Shown: in pieces, positions 18,145 to 26,660 of the stretch | How positions within the stretch are numbered: the first letter of the stretch is position 1 | Layout of the letters: each line of letters begins with the position of its first letter | NCBI RefSeq assembly: GCF_005281615.1 | Contig: NZ_SZZM01000002.1 | Coordinates: 558,001 to 622,000 of the forward strand | DNA: 64,000 nt | Origin: Rhodoligotrophos defluvii | Lineage (GTDB): Bacteria; Pseudomonadota; Alphaproteobacteria; Rhizobiales; Im1 | Direction: 5' to 3' | Position numbers and translations under genes: made by a program | The notes under the pieces: generated by a model | The model's database searches: none | What the model was told of the DNA's origin: nothing | The model's input: the letters and a program-made list of their open reading frames with translations, nothing else

Positions 18145-18779
18145 GATGCCCCCCGCTGTCCCTGAAGCTTCCCCAATCCTCGAAGCACGATGGCAAGCTG
18201 GCCGTTCACTGTAGAGCGAAGCTGCTCCAGCGTGATCTCATCATCGGCCAGAAACTGCATCCAGTGAAATGTGCCTATGGCGAGGACCAGACTGGCCAGG
18301 GCGTTCACATCGAGATCCGAGGGCAGGCTGCCCTGCCGTTGGAAATGGCGGATCAAGCGCTGGTAATGGCGATAGACCAGCCGGTTCAGGCTAAGCTGGG
18401 TGCGATGCGCCTCGCCGCCGGGATGCTCATAGAGCGTGCCGAAGATCACCCGCCAGCACTCCTTGGTCAGCAGCCGCGTGCTCTGCATGGCCAGCAGGTC
18501 CTCATAGGCTGAGATCGCCTGGAGTGGATCTTCCGGAGGACTCTTGAGCAGCCGCCGCCGCTCCGGCAAGGCCAGCCGCACATGCCGCCGGGCAATCGCG
18601 ATGACGATGTTCCGCTTCGTCGCGAAATAGTTATAGACCGTAGTCGGCGCCACCGCCGCCCGCTCGGCGATCTCGGTGATGCGGGTGGCCTCATAGCCGC
18701 GCTCGCTGAATAGCGCGATGGCCGCATCCAGTATCTTCTCGCAGCGTAAGCGTTGGTGCCGTTCGCGTAGGCCTGCCAT
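18141..18779 (-). CDS. TetR-family regulator of the guanidino/amide island
   Basis: A 212-residue TetR regulator. The helix-turn-helix region includes ILDAAIALFSERGYEAT, EIAERAAVAPTTVYNYFATK. The frame can be extended upstream to 19037, but that would overlap the divergent isochorismatase gene, so the ATG at 18779 (MAGLRER) is the sensible start. The gene overlaps the SDR gene by ATGA, making it the first gene of the leftward operon. The 138-base divergent region to its right carries a GTCAA/TTGAC inverted repeat that could be its operator. It likely senses a guanidino or amide compound or an intermediate. Confidence 0.86.
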   Translation of the reverse strand: MAGLRERHQRLRCEKILDAAIALFSERGYEATRITEIAERAAVAPTTVYNYFATKRNIVIAIARRHVRLALPERRRLLKSPPEDPLQAISAYEDLLAMQSTRLLTKECWRVIFGTLYEHPGGEAHRTQLSLNRLVYRHYQRLIRHFQRQGSLPSDLDVNALASLVLAIGTFHWMQFLADDEITLEQLRSTVNGQLAIVLRGLGKLQGQRGAS

Positions 18780-18917
18780 TCTGGTTTTCTGCCTCGTGCC
18801 CCGCTTTTCGCGCCTTGCGCTTTCGATCCCCCAAACGGTTTTTGTAGTCAACTCCAAACATGAACTTGACACCAAACTTTTTTCTGAAAGAGTTGGGCGG
18901 CAGAAGAGGTACTGCAG
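18780..18917. promoter_or_regulatory. Divergent promoter region of the guanidino/amide island
   Basis: This intergenic stretch is markedly AT-richer than its surroundings. It carries the inverted repeat GTCAA (18847-18851) and TTGAC (18866-18870), and a TTGACA that could serve as a -35 box for the rightward operon, although no good -10 box follows at the right spacing. It must hold promoters for both directions. Confidence 0.45.
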
Positions 18918-19613
18918 GTGATCACCATCGCGTCCAGGCCATATCCGTTTCCCTATGACGGGCTGTCGCGCAGCGGCACGGCCCTGGTGGTCATCGACAT
19001 GCAGCGCGATTTCCTGGAGCCGGGCGGCTACCTCCACGCGATCGGCGGTGAGCTCGACGGCGTACGCCGTGCCATCCCCGGCGTGCAGCGCCTGCTAGCG
19101 GCGGCGCGTGCGGCGGGTCTGCCGATCATCCACACCCGCCAGGCCTACCGGCCCGATCTGGCAGACTTGCCGCCCCACAAAGCCTGGCGCGGTGCTTGGA
19201 GCGGCAGCGGCGTCGGCCGCCCCGGCCCCCTGGGGCGCGTGATGGTGCGCGGTGAGCCGGGCTCCGAGATTATCGCCGACGTCGCCCCACTGTCGGACGA
19301 GATCGTGGTCGACAAGAGCGCCAATGGCGCCTTCACCTATACCGATCTCGAGATCATCCTGCGGACGCGTGGCATCCGCCATCTCATCGTCTGCGGCATC
19401 ACCACCGATTGCTGCGTCCACTGCACCATCCGTGAGGCGAACGACCGCGGCTTCCAATGCCTCATGGTCGAGGATGCCTGTGGCTCCGGCGACGAGAAGG
19501 CGCATCAGGCCGCCGTCTACCTGATGACGGTCGAAGGCGGCGTGCTCGGCGCGGTGGCCACGGTCGCCGAGGTGGAGGCGTGTCTTGCGCAGCTTCGGCA
19601 GGAGGCGGCCTGA
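18918..19613 (+). CDS. Isochorismatase-family amidohydrolase (cysteine hydrolase)
   Basis: A 231-residue cysteine hydrolase. The catalytic triad of the family is visible: Asp27 (VIDMQRDF), Lys133 (VVDKSANGAF) and Cys166 in GITTDCCV. Members most like this (ureidoacrylate, biuret and N-carbamoyl amidases) split carbamoyl or amide bonds, which suits the guanidino/amide context. The start is a GTG. The neighbouring CC doublet (Cys165-Cys166) and CVHCT are unusual in carrying three cysteines in five residues. It is the first gene of the rightward operon, opposite the TetR promoter. The specific substrate cannot be inferred. Confidence 0.86.
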   Translation: MITIASRPYPFPYDGLSRSGTALVVIDMQRDFLEPGGYLHAIGGELDGVRRAIPGVQRLLAAARAAGLPIIHTRQAYRPDLADLPPHKAWRGAWSGSGVGRPGPLGRVMVRGEPGSEIIADVAPLSDEIVVDKSANGAFTYTDLEIILRTRGIRHLIVCGITTDCCVHCTIREANDRGFQCLMVEDACGSGDEKAHQAAVYLMTVEGGVLGAVATVAEVEACLAQLRQEAA

Positions 19614-19615
19614 CC

Positions 19616-20389
19616 GTGAGCACTATCGTCCCGCTGCCCGTCCGCCGCCAATGGTTCAGCCGGCAAAATGTCGAGCCCGGCCTCGACCTGCTCACCGAGC
19701 CTGCCGTCCACCGCTGGTTCCGCGCCAATATCTGGTATGTGCGCGGCCGCGACCTCGACCTGATCATCGATCCCGGTATGGGCATCGCCGCTCTCGGCGA
19801 GGCGCTGAGGGCAGACATGGACCGCCCCATCCTCGCCGTCGCCACCCATGGTCATATCGATCACATCGGTGGCATGCATGAGTTCACCAACCGCGCCATC
19901 CACCCGGATGATGCCCCTGCGCTGGAAGGCGACGATCACTATCATCTCGCCTCCTTCTTTCGCAGCACCGAAGATGCGGTCACCGCCATCCCGCACGACG
20001 GGTGGGCACTTTCCGCTTTCACGGTGAAGGCGGCGCCGGCCACCCGGCTGCTGGGCGAGGGCGATCGCATCGACCTCGGTGACCGCGCCTTCACCGTTCT
20101 CCATCTGCCCGGCCATTCGCCCGGACAGATCGGCCTGTTTGACGAGATAACCGGCACCCTGTTCTCAGGCGATGCGCTCTATGACGGTCAGCTGCTCGAT
20201 GACCTGCCCCGCTCCGATCCCGCGATTTACGAAGCGACCATGATCCGCCTCGAGCAGCTCGATGCGAACCGCGTCCACGGCGGCCATGGCAACGATTTCG
20301 ATCGCGCGCGGATGCAGGTGCTTATAGAAGATTACCTGAGGGGACGACGGCAGATGGGCTGCCCGAAAGTGGCACCTACGCCTTTGTGA
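19616..20389 (+). CDS. Metallo-beta-lactamase-fold hydrolase
   Basis: A 257-residue MBL-fold protein. The zinc-binding signature THGHIDHIGG is followed by PGHSPGQIG, SGDALYDG and the last His in HGGHGN. The GTG start at 19616 follows AGGAGG and lies 2 bases after the upstream stop, so it is translationally coupled. Related proteins are thiolesterases, lactonases and glyoxalase-like hydrolases. In this operon it may hydrolyse a lactam, lactone or thioester formed during degradation of the imported compound. The N-terminus (residues 1-40) has no signal peptide, so it is cytoplasmic. Confidence 0.87.
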   Translation: MSTIVPLPVRRQWFSRQNVEPGLDLLTEPAVHRWFRANIWYVRGRDLDLIIDPGMGIAALGEALRADMDRPILAVATHGHIDHIGGMHEFTNRAIHPDDAPALEGDDHYHLASFFRSTEDAVTAIPHDGWALSAFTVKAAPATRLLGEGDRIDLGDRAFTVLHLPGHSPGQIGLFDEITGTLFSGDALYDGQLLDDLPRSDPAIYEATMIRLEQLDANRVHGGHGNDFDRARMQVLIEDYLRGRRQMGCPKVAPTPL

Positions 20390-20409
20390 CGGAGTAGGAG
20401 GAGGGAAAT

Positions 20410-21531
20410 ATGTCGAAACGCTTCAACGAAGACCTCGTCGAGATCGCTCGGTCCGAGGTGACCGCCGGCCGCATGAGCCGCCGCGATTTCGTTCAGCTGT
20501 GCCTCATAGCCGGCGTGGCCCCGGTGGTGGCCTCCACCGGCATCATGTCGCCGGGCGAGGCTATGGCCCAGGCCAAGGAGCTGGTTCTGGCCAATTTCGG
20601 CGGCGACGCGGTCAAGGGCATGGGCGAGGCCTGGGGCGAGCCCTTCACCAAGGATACCGGCATCAACGTGGTCGTGGACGGTGCAACGCCGCTGGCCGGC
20701 AAGATCAAGGCCATGGTCGAGAGCGGCAAGGTGGTGTGGGACGTCTGCGATGCCGACGGCTTCCTGTGCAACCAGCTCGGCAGCCAGGGCCTGCTGGAAG
20801 ACGTCGACTACTCCATCGTCGACAAATCCATGGTGCGCGACGGCTGGGCCTGGCCGCAGGGCGTGGCCAACTACACCTATTCCTTCGTGATCGCCTACAA
20901 GAAGAGCATGTTCCCGGACAAGCCGCCAACTTACGCGGATTTCTTCGACGTGGAAAAATATCCGGGCAAGCGCACCATGTGGAAGTACCAGATGGGCGCC
21001 ATGGAAGCCTGCCTGCTGGGCGACGGCGTACCACCCGACCAGCTCTATCCCGCCGATATCGACCGCGCCGTCAAGAAGGCGAAGTCGTTCGCGGACAACA
21101 TCATCTACTGGGAATCCGGCGCCAGCAGCCAGCAGCTGTTCATGGACGAGGAAGTCGTCATGGGCAACATCTGGAACACGCGCTCCAGCATTCTCGAGCG
21201 CGACACCGACGGGGAAGTCACCTGGACATGGGACCAGGGACTGTTCTGCCCCGCCGCCTTCGTGATCCCGAAGGGCAATCCCGCAGGGGCGAAGGTCGCC
21301 AACGAGTTCCTGGCGTCGATCCTAATCCCTGAGCGGCAGATCAAGCTTCTCGAGCTGTTGGGCAATGGTCCCAGCAACCCGAAGGCTTCGGAGATGCTGC
21401 CCGAGAACCTGCGCCGGCTCGATCCGGGCTATCCCACCAACCTCGCCAAGCAGATCATGCGCAACGAGGAGTGGTACGAGAAGAACTATGATCTGGCCGT
21501 CGAGAAATGGCTTGACGGCATTTCGAGCTGA
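20410..21531 (+). CDS. PotD/PotF-like periplasmic binding protein, Tat-exported
   Basis: Solute-binding protein of a polyamine-type ABC importer, 373 residues. A twin-arginine signal is visible: SRRDF at residues 23-27, then a hydrophobic stretch and an AMAQA cleavage site near residue 54. The mature protein has the usual PotD-type features, such as the WDVCDADGF region and the late segment about WLDG. GTAGGAGGAGGG precedes the ATG. It is followed by a strong stem-loop and then permease genes. Substrates in this family include putrescine, spermidine and related cations. A guanidino or amide compound is plausible from the neighbouring enzymes but not shown. Confidence 0.9.
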   Translation: MSKRFNEDLVEIARSEVTAGRMSRRDFVQLCLIAGVAPVVASTGIMSPGEAMAQAKELVLANFGGDAVKGMGEAWGEPFTKDTGINVVVDGATPLAGKIKAMVESGKVVWDVCDADGFLCNQLGSQGLLEDVDYSIVDKSMVRDGWAWPQGVANYTYSFVIAYKKSMFPDKPPTYADFFDVEKYPGKRTMWKYQMGAMEACLLGDGVPPDQLYPADIDRAVKKAKSFADNIIYWESGASSQQLFMDEEVVMGNIWNTRSSILERDTDGEVTWTWDQGLFCPAAFVIPKGNPAGAKVANEFLASILIPERQIKLLELLGNGPSNPKASEMLPENLRRLDPGYPTNLAKQIMRNEEWYEKNYDLAVEKWLDGISS

Positions 21532-21556
21532 GCTCATCCGCGCGTGATGGATAGGT

Positions 21557-21580
21557 GCCGGGCTGGAACGTCAGCCCGGC
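21557..21580 (+). promoter_or_regulatory. Intercistronic stem-loop after the binding-protein gene
   Basis: Perfect inverted repeat: left arm GCCGGGCTG (21557-21565), 6-base loop, right arm CAGCCCGGC (21572-21580). It sits between the binding-protein stop and the first permease, with no T-run. It may protect the upstream mRNA from 3' exonucleases, giving excess binding protein. Confidence 0.6.
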
Positions 21581-21626
21581 GGCCATCGCCCATGCGGCCC
21601 ACCAAGCCGCGCCAGGCCCGCATAGA

Positions 21627-22451
21627 ATGAACCCCTATTACGGCTTCATCGCCCCGGCGATCCTGCTGATCATCCTGCTGCTGCTGGCGCCGCTCGCCTG
21701 GCTCGTCGGCCTGTCCTTCGATCAGGACGGCGAGTTCAGCCTCTACTGGTACCGCGAGATCACGACATCGAGCGGCATCCGCTCCATGTTGTGGACCACC
21801 TTGCGCATCGTGACGATCACCACGGCCATTTCGCTGGTGCTCGGCTATCTCGTGGCCTTCGCCATGGCCCATATGGGCGAGCGGCAGCGGATGCTGCTCA
21901 CCTTGTGCGTGCTGATCCCGTTCTGGCTTTCGGTGCTGGTCAGGGCCTTGTCCTGGCTCATCCTTCTGCGCAGCAACGGCCTCATCAACAGCGGCCTCAT
22001 CGACGCTGGCATCATCAGCTCGCCCCTGCCGCTGGTGCGCAACGAGGCGGGCGTCATCATCGGGATGGTGCATTTCCTCGTGCCCTATGCGGTGTTCCCG
22101 CTTTATGCCGCCATGCGGGCGGTGGATCCACGCTTGATGATGGCGGCGCGCAGCGTCGGCGCCTCCACCTGGCGGTCTTTCGTGGACGTCTATCTTCCCA
22201 CCACCTTCCCGGCGGTGTTCGGCGCCGGCATGCTGGTCTTCATCTTCGGCCTGGGCTTCTTCGTCACGCCCTCGATCCTCGGCGGTGGCCGCGTGGTCAT
22301 GCTGTCGGAATATGTGAGCGTGTCGGTGCTGCAGACCCTGCGCTGGTCGCTCGCCGGCGCCCTCTCGGTCGTGCTGCTGCTGGCCACCGCCGCCCTGCTC
22401 TATCTCATCGGCAAGGTCACCAATCTGCGCAAAGTGCTGGGAGCGGCATGA
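21627..22451 (+). CDS. ABC transporter permease, PotB-like
   Basis: First permease of the polyamine-type importer, 274 residues from the chosen ATG. It has six or so membrane segments and the conserved cytoplasmic coupling loop MMAARSVGASTWRSFVDVYLP that docks the ATPase. The frame can be extended to a GTG at 21555, but the strong stem-loop at 21557-21580 would then be inside the coding region, so the ATG at 21627 (MNPYYGFIAP) is preferred. The end overlaps the next permease by ATGA. Together with the neighbouring permease, ATPase and binding protein it forms a complete importer. Confidence 0.88.
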   Translation: MNPYYGFIAPAILLIILLLLAPLAWLVGLSFDQDGEFSLYWYREITTSSGIRSMLWTTLRIVTITTAISLVLGYLVAFAMAHMGERQRMLLTLCVLIPFWLSVLVRALSWLILLRSNGLINSGLIDAGIISSPLPLVRNEAGVIIGMVHFLVPYAVFPLYAAMRAVDPRLMMAARSVGASTWRSFVDVYLPTTFPAVFGAGMLVFIFGLGFFVTPSILGGGRVVMLSEYVSVSVLQTLRWSLAGALSVVLLLATAALLYLIGKVTNLRKVLGAA

Positions 22452-23248
22452 TGGAACTGTCCCGCCGCGCCATGGTCCTGGTTTCCGGTCTCGCCTGGCT
22501 GGTGGGGCTGTTCCTGCTGCTGCCGGGCCTGATCACCGTGCCCGTGTCACTCAACGAATCGCGCTTCGTGCGCCTGCCGCGGGAGCACTTGTCCCTGCGC
22601 CACTACCAGGCGCTGTTCAGCGATCCCGGCTGGCTGTCGAGCTTCCTTGACAGCCTCTCCATCGCGGCGGCTGCCAGCATCCTGGCCACGGTGCTCGGCA
22701 CCCTGTGCGCCGTGGGCCTCTGGCGCATCGGCAGCCGGCTCGTCGCCCTGTTCGGCGCCCTGGTGCTGCTGCCGATGATCCTGCCGCCGGTGGTGGCGGC
22801 CCTCGCCATGTACCGCACCTGGGTCGCGCTCAATCTTTATGATCGCTGGCTCGGCGTGGTCATCGCCCACACCATCATCGCCCTGCCCTATGTGGTCATC
22901 ACCGTCACGACGTCGCTCGCCCTGCTCGATGCGCGGCTGGAACAGGCCGCGCGCAGCCTCGGCGCCTCGCCCTTGCGAACCTTGCGCGACGTCATCCTGC
23001 CGAACATCAAGGGCGGCGTGGTCACCGGCGCGATCTTCGCCTTCATCATTTCCTGGGACGAGATCGTGGTCACCCTGTTCATCTCGACCCGCGCCGTTTA
23101 CACCCTGCCCCGCCGCATGTGGGACGGCATCCGCGAGAATGTCGACCCCACCGTGGCCGCCGTCGCCTCGCTGCTAATGGCCGCAACCGTGATCGGCGTG
23201 GTGTTCGCCTTAATCTATTCGCTGCGCAAGACACGCACCCAAACCTGA
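22448..23248 (+). CDS. ABC transporter permease, PotC-like
   Basis: Second permease of the same importer, 266 residues, six membrane segments. The EAA coupling loop appears as LEQAARSLGASPLRTLRDVILP. The ATG overlaps the previous stop by 4 bases (ATGA), indicating coupled translation. The typical PotC N-terminus (one helix, then a periplasmic loop with LNESRFVRLP) is present. Next in the operon is the deacetylase-fold hydrolase, placed between the permease and the ATPase. Confidence 0.9.
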   Translation: MMELSRRAMVLVSGLAWLVGLFLLLPGLITVPVSLNESRFVRLPREHLSLRHYQALFSDPGWLSSFLDSLSIAAAASILATVLGTLCAVGLWRIGSRLVALFGALVLLPMILPPVVAALAMYRTWVALNLYDRWLGVVIAHTIIALPYVVITVTTSLALLDARLEQAARSLGASPLRTLRDVILPNIKGGVVTGAIFAFIISWDEIVVTLFISTRAVYTLPRRMWDGIRENVDPTVAAVASLLMAATVIGVVFALIYSLRKTRTQT

Positions 23249-23264
23249 ACCGTTGAGAGCACTC

Positions 23265-24185
23265 ATGGCCCTGAAGCTGATCGACAATCCACCGCCATGG
23301 CCCAACGGCGCCCGCTGCGCGGTATGCTTCTCCTTCGACATGGACGCGGAAAGTCTGCTGCACCTCAACTACCGCGATACCGCCATGCGGCGGGTGGCCA
23401 CCTCCTCCATCCTGCGCTACGGGCCGGAGCGGGCCATTCCTCGGCTGGTCGAGATCTGGCGCCATTTCGGCATCAGGCAAACGGTGTTCGTACCCGGCTG
23501 GTGCGTCGAGACCTACCCGGCCGCGATCGAGCTGCTGGTGAGGGAAGGCCACGAGATCGGCCATCATGGCTGGCTGCACGAGAAGCCGAACTTGCTCTCC
23601 CGCGAGCATGAGCTGGAGATCTTGCAACGAGGCATCGAGGCTATCGCCAAGGCCACTGGCAAGCCCCCGGTCGGCTACCGCGCGCCGTCCTACGCCTTTT
23701 CCGAACACACGCTCGACCTGCTCATCGAGCACGGCTTTACCTACGACGCCTCGCTGCTCGGCGACGAGGTGCCCTATATCCTGAAAGGGGCGTCAGGCGA
23801 ACTGGTGGAGCTGCCTTCCGACCTCGCCCTCGACGACTGGCCGCAATACGTCTCCATGAAGGAATTCGGCTACCAGATGCCGATCCGCTCGCCGGAGCGC
23901 GCCTTCGAGGTGTTCCGCGCCGAATTCGATGCCGCTTTCGATCACGGCGGTCTGTGGATCAGCGTCTGGCATCCGTTCGTCTCCGGCCGTCTTGCCCGCG
24001 CCGCCGAGATGGTGAAGCTCATCGAATACATGCAGCGCCGCGGCGCGGTCTGGTTCGCGCCCCTGGCCGAGATCGCCGCCCATGTGAACCATTTGCGCGA
24101 GACCGGCGCCTGGACGCCCCGCGTCGACCGCATGCCCTATTGGCGCGAGCCCGTCGCCCATCTCGTGCCTCTACCGAGCCCGTAG
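23265..24185 (+). CDS. Polysaccharide-deacetylase-fold amidohydrolase (PuuE-like)
   Basis: A 306-residue carbohydrate-esterase-4-fold protein with no signal peptide, so cytoplasmic. The motifs are FSFDMDAES (metal-binding Asp), GHEIGHHGWLHE (metal His pair) and YRAPSYAFSE (the catalytic Arg region). This set matches the ureide hydrolase PuuE branch (allantoinase-like) and related amidases rather than exported sugar deacetylases. The ATG at 23265 has GAGAG upstream; a TTG at 23253 is an alternative. It lies inside the ABC transporter operon, so it probably acts on the imported substrate, opening an amide or ureide bond. The family is known for C-N bond hydrolysis; the specific substrate is unknown. 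Confidence 0.85.
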   Translation: MALKLIDNPPPWPNGARCAVCFSFDMDAESLLHLNYRDTAMRRVATSSILRYGPERAIPRLVEIWRHFGIRQTVFVPGWCVETYPAAIELLVREGHEIGHHGWLHEKPNLLSREHELEILQRGIEAIAKATGKPPVGYRAPSYAFSEHTLDLLIEHGFTYDASLLGDEVPYILKGASGELVELPSDLALDDWPQYVSMKEFGYQMPIRSPERAFEVFRAEFDAAFDHGGLWISVWHPFVSGRLARAAEMVKLIEYMQRRGAVWFAPLAEIAAHVNHLRETGAWTPRVDRMPYWREPVAHLVPLPSP

Positions 24186-24188
24186 GCC

Positions 24189-25280
24189 ATGAACGCAACG
24201 AAGCAACACAGCGTCTCCCTGCGCCGCGTCACCAAGCGCTATGGCTCGCTGCTCGCCATCGACAGCGTCTCGCTAGATGTCGCGCCCGGCGAGTTCCTGA
24301 GCCTGCTCGGGCCATCCGGGTCCGGCAAGTCGACCATCCTCATGGCCGTGGCCGGCTTCGTGCGGCCGGAGGAAGGCGAGATCCTGCTCGATGGCCAGCC
24401 CATCACTCGAATTTCTCCGGAAAAGCGCAATTTCGGCGTGGTCTTTCAGGGCTATGCCCTGTTTCCCCACATGACCGTCGCCGAGAACGTCGGCTATCCC
24501 CTGAAGCTGCGCCGCATCCCTAAGGCGGAGGCCACCCAGTCGGTCAGCCGCGTGCTCGACCTCGTCCACCTCACCGCCTTCGCCGATCGCCTGCCCAAGC
24601 AGCTCTCCGGCGGCCAGCAGCAGCGGGTGGCGCTGGCCCGGGCCCTGGTGTTCGAGCCGGCTGTGGTGCTGCTGGACGAGCCGCTCTCGGCCCTCGACAA
24701 GAAGCTGCGGGCCGAGCTGCAGTTCGAGCTGAAGGCCCTGCATGAGCGGCTGGGGATGACCTTCATAAATGTCACCCACGACCAGGAGGAGGCGATGACC
24801 ATGTCCGACCGCATCGTCATCCTCAACGAAGGCCGGGTGCAGCAGGTGGGCGCGCCGCAAGCCCTCTATGACGCGCCGGCCACCCGCTTCGTGGCCGATT
24901 TCCTCGGCCGAGCGAACTTCCTCACCGGCAAGGTGGCGGGCCGCGAGGGCGACTTCCTCGCGCTCACCGAAGGTGGCGAGACCATAAGGGCACGCGCCCT
25001 GCACGACGAGCCGATTGGCGGCGCGGCGGTGGTGGCTCTGCGGCCCGAGCGCATCGAGGTTCTGCCGGCAGAGGCCGCGGCGGCCAGCGACCGCAACAGC
25101 ATCACGGGCAAGGTGGCCTCGGCCATTTTCTCCGGCGCGAATTTCGTGTTCGTGGTGCACACCGCTTTCGGCGACATGATCGCCATGCAGCCATCCTTCG
25201 GCGCCGACCGAAGCTTCGCGCTCGGCGATGCGGTTAGCCTGCAATGGCCGGTGGATGCGGGCGTCGCCGTGCGCGATTAG
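24189..25280 (+). CDS. ABC transporter ATPase, PotA-like
   Basis: ATP-binding subunit of the polyamine-type importer, 363 residues. Walker A is GPSGSGKST, the signature is LSGGQQQR, Walker B is VVLLDEP, and the H-loop is VTHDQ. A C-terminal TOBE-type regulatory domain follows from about residue 240. The start is 3 bases after the deacetylase stop. It completes the rightward operon: amidase, MBL hydrolase, binding protein, two permeases, deacetylase-fold hydrolase, ATPase. Confidence 0.93.
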   Translation: MNATKQHSVSLRRVTKRYGSLLAIDSVSLDVAPGEFLSLLGPSGSGKSTILMAVAGFVRPEEGEILLDGQPITRISPEKRNFGVVFQGYALFPHMTVAENVGYPLKLRRIPKAEATQSVSRVLDLVHLTAFADRLPKQLSGGQQQRVALARALVFEPAVVLLDEPLSALDKKLRAELQFELKALHERLGMTFINVTHDQEEAMTMSDRIVILNEGRVQQVGAPQALYDAPATRFVADFLGRANFLTGKVAGREGDFLALTEGGETIRARALHDEPIGGAAVVALRPERIEVLPAEAAAASDRNSITGKVASAIFSGANFVFVVHTAFGDMIAMQPSFGADRSFALGDAVSLQWPVDAGVAVRD

Positions 25281-25320
25281 GCTTTCCTCTGGCCGCCTGC
25301 CCGGCTGTATAAGCCTGGCC

Positions 25321-26001
25321 ATGGCGGTGGTGCGATTCGAGCAGGTCGTGGTGGAGCGGGATGGGCGCAAAACCCTGGAAATCCCCGATCTTATCCTTAA
25401 ACAGAACCGCATTGGGGTTGTCGGTCTCAACGGCTCGGGCAAGAGCACCTTGCTCCGCCTGATCAACGGTCTGGTGACGCCGAACCATGGTCGTGTACTG
25501 GTCGATGATCTCGACACCGCCAAGGAGGGCCGCGCCGTGCGCCGCCGGGTTGGGTTCATCTTCCAGAACCCGGACAATCAGATCGTCTATCCCATCGTCG
25601 CGGAGGACATCGCCTTCGGCCTGCGCAATATCGGCATACCCAAACCGGACCTGCCCGAGCGGTCGCAAGCCGCCCTTGACCGGCTCGGCATCGGCCATTT
25701 GGCCGAACGCCACAGCCATCTGCTCAGCGGTGGCGAGAAGCAGCTCGTCGCCTTGGCCGCGGTGCTGGCCATGGCGCCCGCCACCATCCTGTTCGATGAG
25801 CCGACCGCGGGGCTCGACCTGCGCAACCGCAACCGGGTACGCGACGTGATCGCCACCCTGCCCGAACAGGCCATTGTCGCCACCCATGACCTCGAACTGC
25901 TCAGTCGTTTCGAGCGGGTGCTTGTGTTGGAAGACGGCGCCGTGGTGCGCGATGCCGACGCGCGCACGGCGCTGACCTATTACCAGGACCGCTTCCAGTG
26001 A
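25321..26001 (+). CDS. bioM: Biotin ECF transporter ATPase BioM
   Basis: The 226-residue energizing ATPase of the biotin-specific ECF importer. Motifs: Walker A GLNGSGKST, Q-loop FQNPDNQIVYP (the QNPDxQ form typical of ECF ATPases), signature LSGGEKQ, Walker B ILFDEP. The ATG at 25321 gives the expected length; the frame extends upstream only over non-conserved sequence. The next gene overlaps by 4 bases. The order bioM-bioN-bioY is seen in Alphaproteobacteria, and the identity is fixed by the downstream BioN and BioY. Confidence 0.92.
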   Translation: MAVVRFEQVVVERDGRKTLEIPDLILKQNRIGVVGLNGSGKSTLLRLINGLVTPNHGRVLVDDLDTAKEGRAVRRRVGFIFQNPDNQIVYPIVAEDIAFGLRNIGIPKPDLPERSQAALDRLGIGHLAERHSHLLSGGEKQLVALAAVLAMAPATILFDEPTAGLDLRNRNRVRDVIATLPEQAIVATHDLELLSRFERVLVLEDGAVVRDADARTALTYYQDRFQ

Positions 26002-26648
26002 TCGGCTCACTTTATGTGCCTGGCGACACGCCCTTGCACCGGCTCGACGCCGGCTGGAAGCTTGCTGCCTTATGCCTCTTCGGCCTGCTGCTCTTCACGA
26101 CCGATGTCCTGTTGATCCTGGCGCTCGCCCTGACAATAAGCCTCATCCTCGTCATGGCGAGCGGCGCCACCCTCGCGCGCCTCAGGCAGCAGCTGACGGC
26201 ACCGCTCATCATCATCGCCTTCCTCTTTGTGATAACCGGACTGCTCGTCTCCTGGCCTGGTGCCGTGGCCACTGCCTTGCGGCTGGCCACCCTCGTCTTC
26301 GCCGGCTATGCGGTTACCCTCACCACGCCGGTCTCCGCCTTCCTGGAGGCGATCGAAGGGGCACTTGCCCCGCTTGACCGGCTCGGTCTGGTCAACGCCG
26401 CCCATGCCGCGCTCGCCATCTCCCTGGTTTTCCGTTTCATTCCGGTGATCCTCGACCAAGCCCGCGCGATCCGGGAGGCCCAGGCCGCGCGGGGCCTCGA
26501 GCGCAACATCCTCGCCCTGCTGGTGCCGCTCATCGTGCATGTGCTGAAGGCGGCCGATGATATAGCATCGGCGATCGATGCCCGTTCCTACCCGCCGGCC
26601 CGAGCTGCCAACACACCGCTTCCCACCCGCCGAGACGACAATGCTTGA
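25998..26648 (+). CDS. bioN: Biotin ECF transporter transmembrane subunit BioN
   Basis: A 216-residue EcfT-type scaffold protein with about five membrane helices. The two ATPase-coupling motifs are visible in the C-terminal half: AARG (QAARGLE) and ARS (DARSYPP). The GTG start overlaps the bioM stop (GTGA), so the two subunits are translated in step. It couples the ATPase to the substrate-binding BioY. Confidence 0.92.
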   Translation: MIGSLYVPGDTPLHRLDAGWKLAALCLFGLLLFTTDVLLILALALTISLILVMASGATLARLRQQLTAPLIIIAFLFVITGLLVSWPGAVATALRLATLVFAGYAVTLTTPVSAFLEAIEGALAPLDRLGLVNAAHAALAISLVFRFIPVILDQARAIREAQAARGLERNILALLVPLIVHVLKAADDIASAIDARSYPPARAANTPLPTRRDDNA

Positions 26649-26660
26649 GGATTTCCGCCC

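Noticed and set aside
18780-19037. N-terminal extension of the TetR gene to 19037
   Set aside because: It would overlap the divergent isochorismatase gene and adds sequence with no TetR similarity.
19457-19615. N-terminal extension of the MBL hydrolase to 19457
   Set aside because: The extra residues are the Arg/Gly-rich shadow of the isochorismatase gene; the GTG at 19616 has a good ribosome binding site.
25281-25320. BioR-type operator (TTATnnATAA) before bioM
   Set aside because: Only a partial TATAA-like word (TGTATAAGC) is present and no symmetric site can be read.
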